Shown piece after piece: positions 62,825 through 64,000 of a stretch of 64,000 nucleotides of DNA. The stretch spans positions 496,001 to 560,000 of the forward strand of contig CAVVAE010000002.1 of the NCBI GenBank assembly GCA_963746185.1. Reading direction: 5' to 3'. The notes under the pieces were generated by a model. That model saw only the letters and a list, made by a program, of their open reading frames with translations, was not told where the DNA came from and did not search any database. Each line of letters opens with the position of its first letter. Within the stretch, counting starts at the first letter, position 1. The DNA is from CAVVAE01 sp963746185 (GTDB taxonomy: Bacteria; Actinomycetota; Actinomycetes; Propionibacteriales; Nocardioidaceae). A program made the translations under genes and the position numbers.

Positions 62825-63214
62825 ATGTCAGCCAAACGTCAGCTGGACGGCAAACAGTCGATCAGGTCGATCCGGTCCTCACGCTCGATCCTCTCGATCG
62901 CATCGCGCGGCTCGATCCTGTCCATCGGGAGCATCGGATCCATCGCCTCGATCGGAAGCATCGGATCCGTGTGCTCGTTCGGCAGCATCGGGTCGTTCCA
63001 ATCGATGTTCTCCGCCGGCTCGTACCAGTCCCGTTGCTCGGCGCTGTCGTTTCAGAGTGACTTCTCGGTCCTGTCATCGGAGTCGCAGTACGCCGCCATG
63101 GGCGCTCGGTCTCGCGGCCTCCAGGGACATGCCCTGACAGCGGCTACCGTCGCCCTTGCGGGCCTGGCCACCGGAAGAGGCTGCTACCTGTTGGTGCGCC
63201 GGCTCAGGGCTTAG
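62825..63214 (+). CDS. Serine-triplet (S-x-x)n repeat protein with C-terminal membrane segment
   Basis: 129 residues. After MSAKRQLDGKQ, a Ser stands at every third position from residue 12 to 87 without a break (26 serines), mostly as S-I-G, S-I-R or S-F-Q triplets, the hydrophobic residue being second in the triplet. A linker (AAMGARSRGLQGHA) leads to a hydrophobic stretch (LTAATVALAGLATGRGCYLL) and a basic end (VRRLRA), so a tail-anchored protein is likely. I do not recognise the family; a triplet period suggests a solenoid or PPII-type fold. Inserted on the opposite strand inside an otherwise one-direction conserved block. Confidence 0.75.
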   Translation: MSAKRQLDGKQSIRSIRSSRSILSIASRGSILSIGSIGSIASIGSIGSVCSFGSIGSFQSMFSAGSYQSRCSALSFQSDFSVLSSESQYAAMGARSRGLQGHALTAATVALAGLATGRGCYLLVRRLRA

Positions 63215-63512
63215 GCGGCTCCAAGTCGGACTTCGAGAGCTCTTCGATGTTGACGTCCTTGAACGTCACGACCTTGACGTTCTTGGCAAAACGAGCCGGC
63301 CGGTACATGTCCCACACCCACGCGTCAGACATCGTGACCTCGAAATAGGCGTCACCGGCCTCGGCGCGAACCTTCAGGTCTACCGCGTTGCACAGGTAGA
63401 AGCGTCGATCGGTCTCGACGACGTACTTGAAGATGTTCACCACATCGCGGTACTCGCGATACAGGTGCAGCTCCATCTCTGTCTCGTACTTCTCGAGGTC
63501 CTCAGCGCTCAT
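63204..63512 (-). CDS. DUF2469 family protein
   Basis: 102 residues from the ATG at 63512. It carries MSAEDLEKYETEMELHLYRE and RFYLCNAVDLKVR, the sequence of the actinobacterial DUF2469 family, always beside rnhB. Function unknown. Its start overlaps the rnhB stop by four bases, and its 3' end overlaps the serine-triplet gene end by 11 bases. Confidence 0.93.
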   Translation of the reverse strand: MSAEDLEKYETEMELHLYREYRDVVNIFKYVVETDRRFYLCNAVDLKVRAEAGDAYFEVTMSDAWVWDMYRPARFAKNVKVVTFKDVNIEELSKSDLEPPKP

Positions 63513-64000
63513 CTCGAAACCTCCACCTGTTCTGACTCGCTGGCGTCGTGGACGATGACGATGGTCTCGCCGCCACCCTCGACTCGGCGTACGTTGACGA
63601 ACCGTCGGCGATGCTCGGGACATGGCCCATGCGCCGCGAGTGCTTCTTGGTGCTCCTTCGTGACGTACCCCTTGTGTGTGGCGAAGTCGTACTGCGGATA
63701 GTCCTCGTGCATACCGCACATGATCCGGTCTCGGGTGACCTTGGCCAGCACCGACGCGGCCGCGATACAGCCTGCGACGCGGTCACCCTTCCAGACGGCG
63801 AGCCCCGGAACCCCGAGTCCGTCGACAGGGAATCCGTCGGTCAGGACGTAGCGAGGACGTGTCTCGAGTCTGGCAAGCGCTCGTCTCAATGCCTCGACGT
63901 TAGCGACGTGCATCCCCAGCTGGTCGCACTCCGTCGACTCGATCACGACCACCGACCAGGCAGTGGCCCGGCGGACGATCTGGGCGTAACAGCGATCCCG
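63509..64000 (-). CDS. rnhB: Ribonuclease HII, partial (5' end outside the window)
   Basis: The 3' part of the gene, 163 codons and stop, is in the window; the N terminus with the first catalytic Asp-Glu lies beyond 64000. Visible are YVLTDGFPVDGLGVPGLAVW with a catalytic Asp, GDRVAGCIAAASVLAKVTRD with the conserved Ser/Lys, and YDFATHKGYVTKEHQEAL. RNase HII removes ribonucleotides from DNA. Its stop overlaps the DUF2469 start. Confidence 0.95.
   Translation of the reverse strand, partial: RDRCYAQIVRRATAWSVVVIESTECDQLGMHVANVEALRRALARLETRPRYVLTDGFPVDGLGVPGLAVWKGDRVAGCIAAASVLAKVTRDRIMCGMHEDYPQYDFATHKGYVTKEHQEALAAHGPCPEHRRRFVNVRRVEGGGETIVIVHDASESEQVEVSR

Noticed and set aside
1..64000. tRNA, rRNA, riboswitch, prophage or IS element
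   Set aside because: I looked for T-loop, acceptor-stem, transposase and integrase patterns in the gaps and found none; the only recombinase is the chromosomal Xer type.

Overview
The window is high-GC DNA with tightly packed genes, many 4-base ATGA/GTGA overlaps and GTG starts. Its gene content (a WhiB-free housekeeping block of rnhB, DUF2469, yraN, comM, dprA, xerC, rpsB, tsf, pyrH, frr, cdsA and rlmN, plus dxr, an M50 protease and ispG, SigE-family ECF factors and a class F/E-like sortase) points to an actinobacterium. Propionibacteriales, probably Nocardioidaceae, is my best guess from family composition; no rRNA or tRNA gene is present to settle it.

Layout. Positions 1-3.6 kb hold a secreted quinoprotein sugar dehydrogenase-like protein and a coupled RHH / VOC / MFS operon. 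Positions 3.6-7.5 kb hold the non-mevalonate isoprenoid block dxr - M50 site-2-type protease - ispG. From 7.5 to 42.2 kb lies a large catabolic region dominated by polyamine and amino-acid-type genes: two complete PotABCD-like uptake systems, agmatinase, three class-III aminotransferases, an aminobutyraldehyde dehydrogenase, a second aldehyde dehydrogenase (probably succinate-semialdehyde type), a FAD amine oxidase, a glutaryl-CoA dehydrogenase-like enzyme, and PucR and Lrp regulators. Mixed into it are an ABC-2 exporter with a two-component system, an MMPL transporter, an MFS transporter, an amidohydrolase and an ECF sigma factor. Then come propionyl-CoA synthetase, a RIO kinase, HAD hydrolase and rlmN (42.2-47.6 kb), assorted small enzymes and a sortase/substrate pair (47.6-53.1 kb), and the conserved cdsA-frr-pyrH-tsf-rpsB and xerC-dprA-comM-yraN-DUF2469-rnhB blocks (53.1-64 kb).

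How it fits together: imported or agmatine-derived putrescine can be transaminated or oxidised to 4-aminobutyraldehyde, oxidised to GABA, transaminated to succinate semialdehyde and oxidised to succinate; every step has a candidate enzyme here. A 10-base motif, GATTCCGTCG, occurs upstream of the putrescine-type aminotransferase and, as an inverted repeat, in the shared lrp / potD control region.

The most unusual features are: (1) a family of palindromic repeats (arms GAGCTTGTCGA / TCGACAAGCTC) at seven loci, nearly always just beyond gene 3' ends, tandemly expanded at two of them and wrapped around a small GIY-YIG nuclease gene whose stop codon is supplied by the repeat; (2) a 129-residue protein with a serine at every third position for 26 consecutive triplets followed by a C-terminal membrane segment; (3) a mucin-like Thr/Pro/Ser protein with an LALTG sorting signal overlapping a sortase gene that seems to lack the usual arginine. 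The sequence also contains frame breaks (two in essential pyrH, one in the MMPL gene), each explained by one extra C in a C-run, so draft-assembly error is likely.
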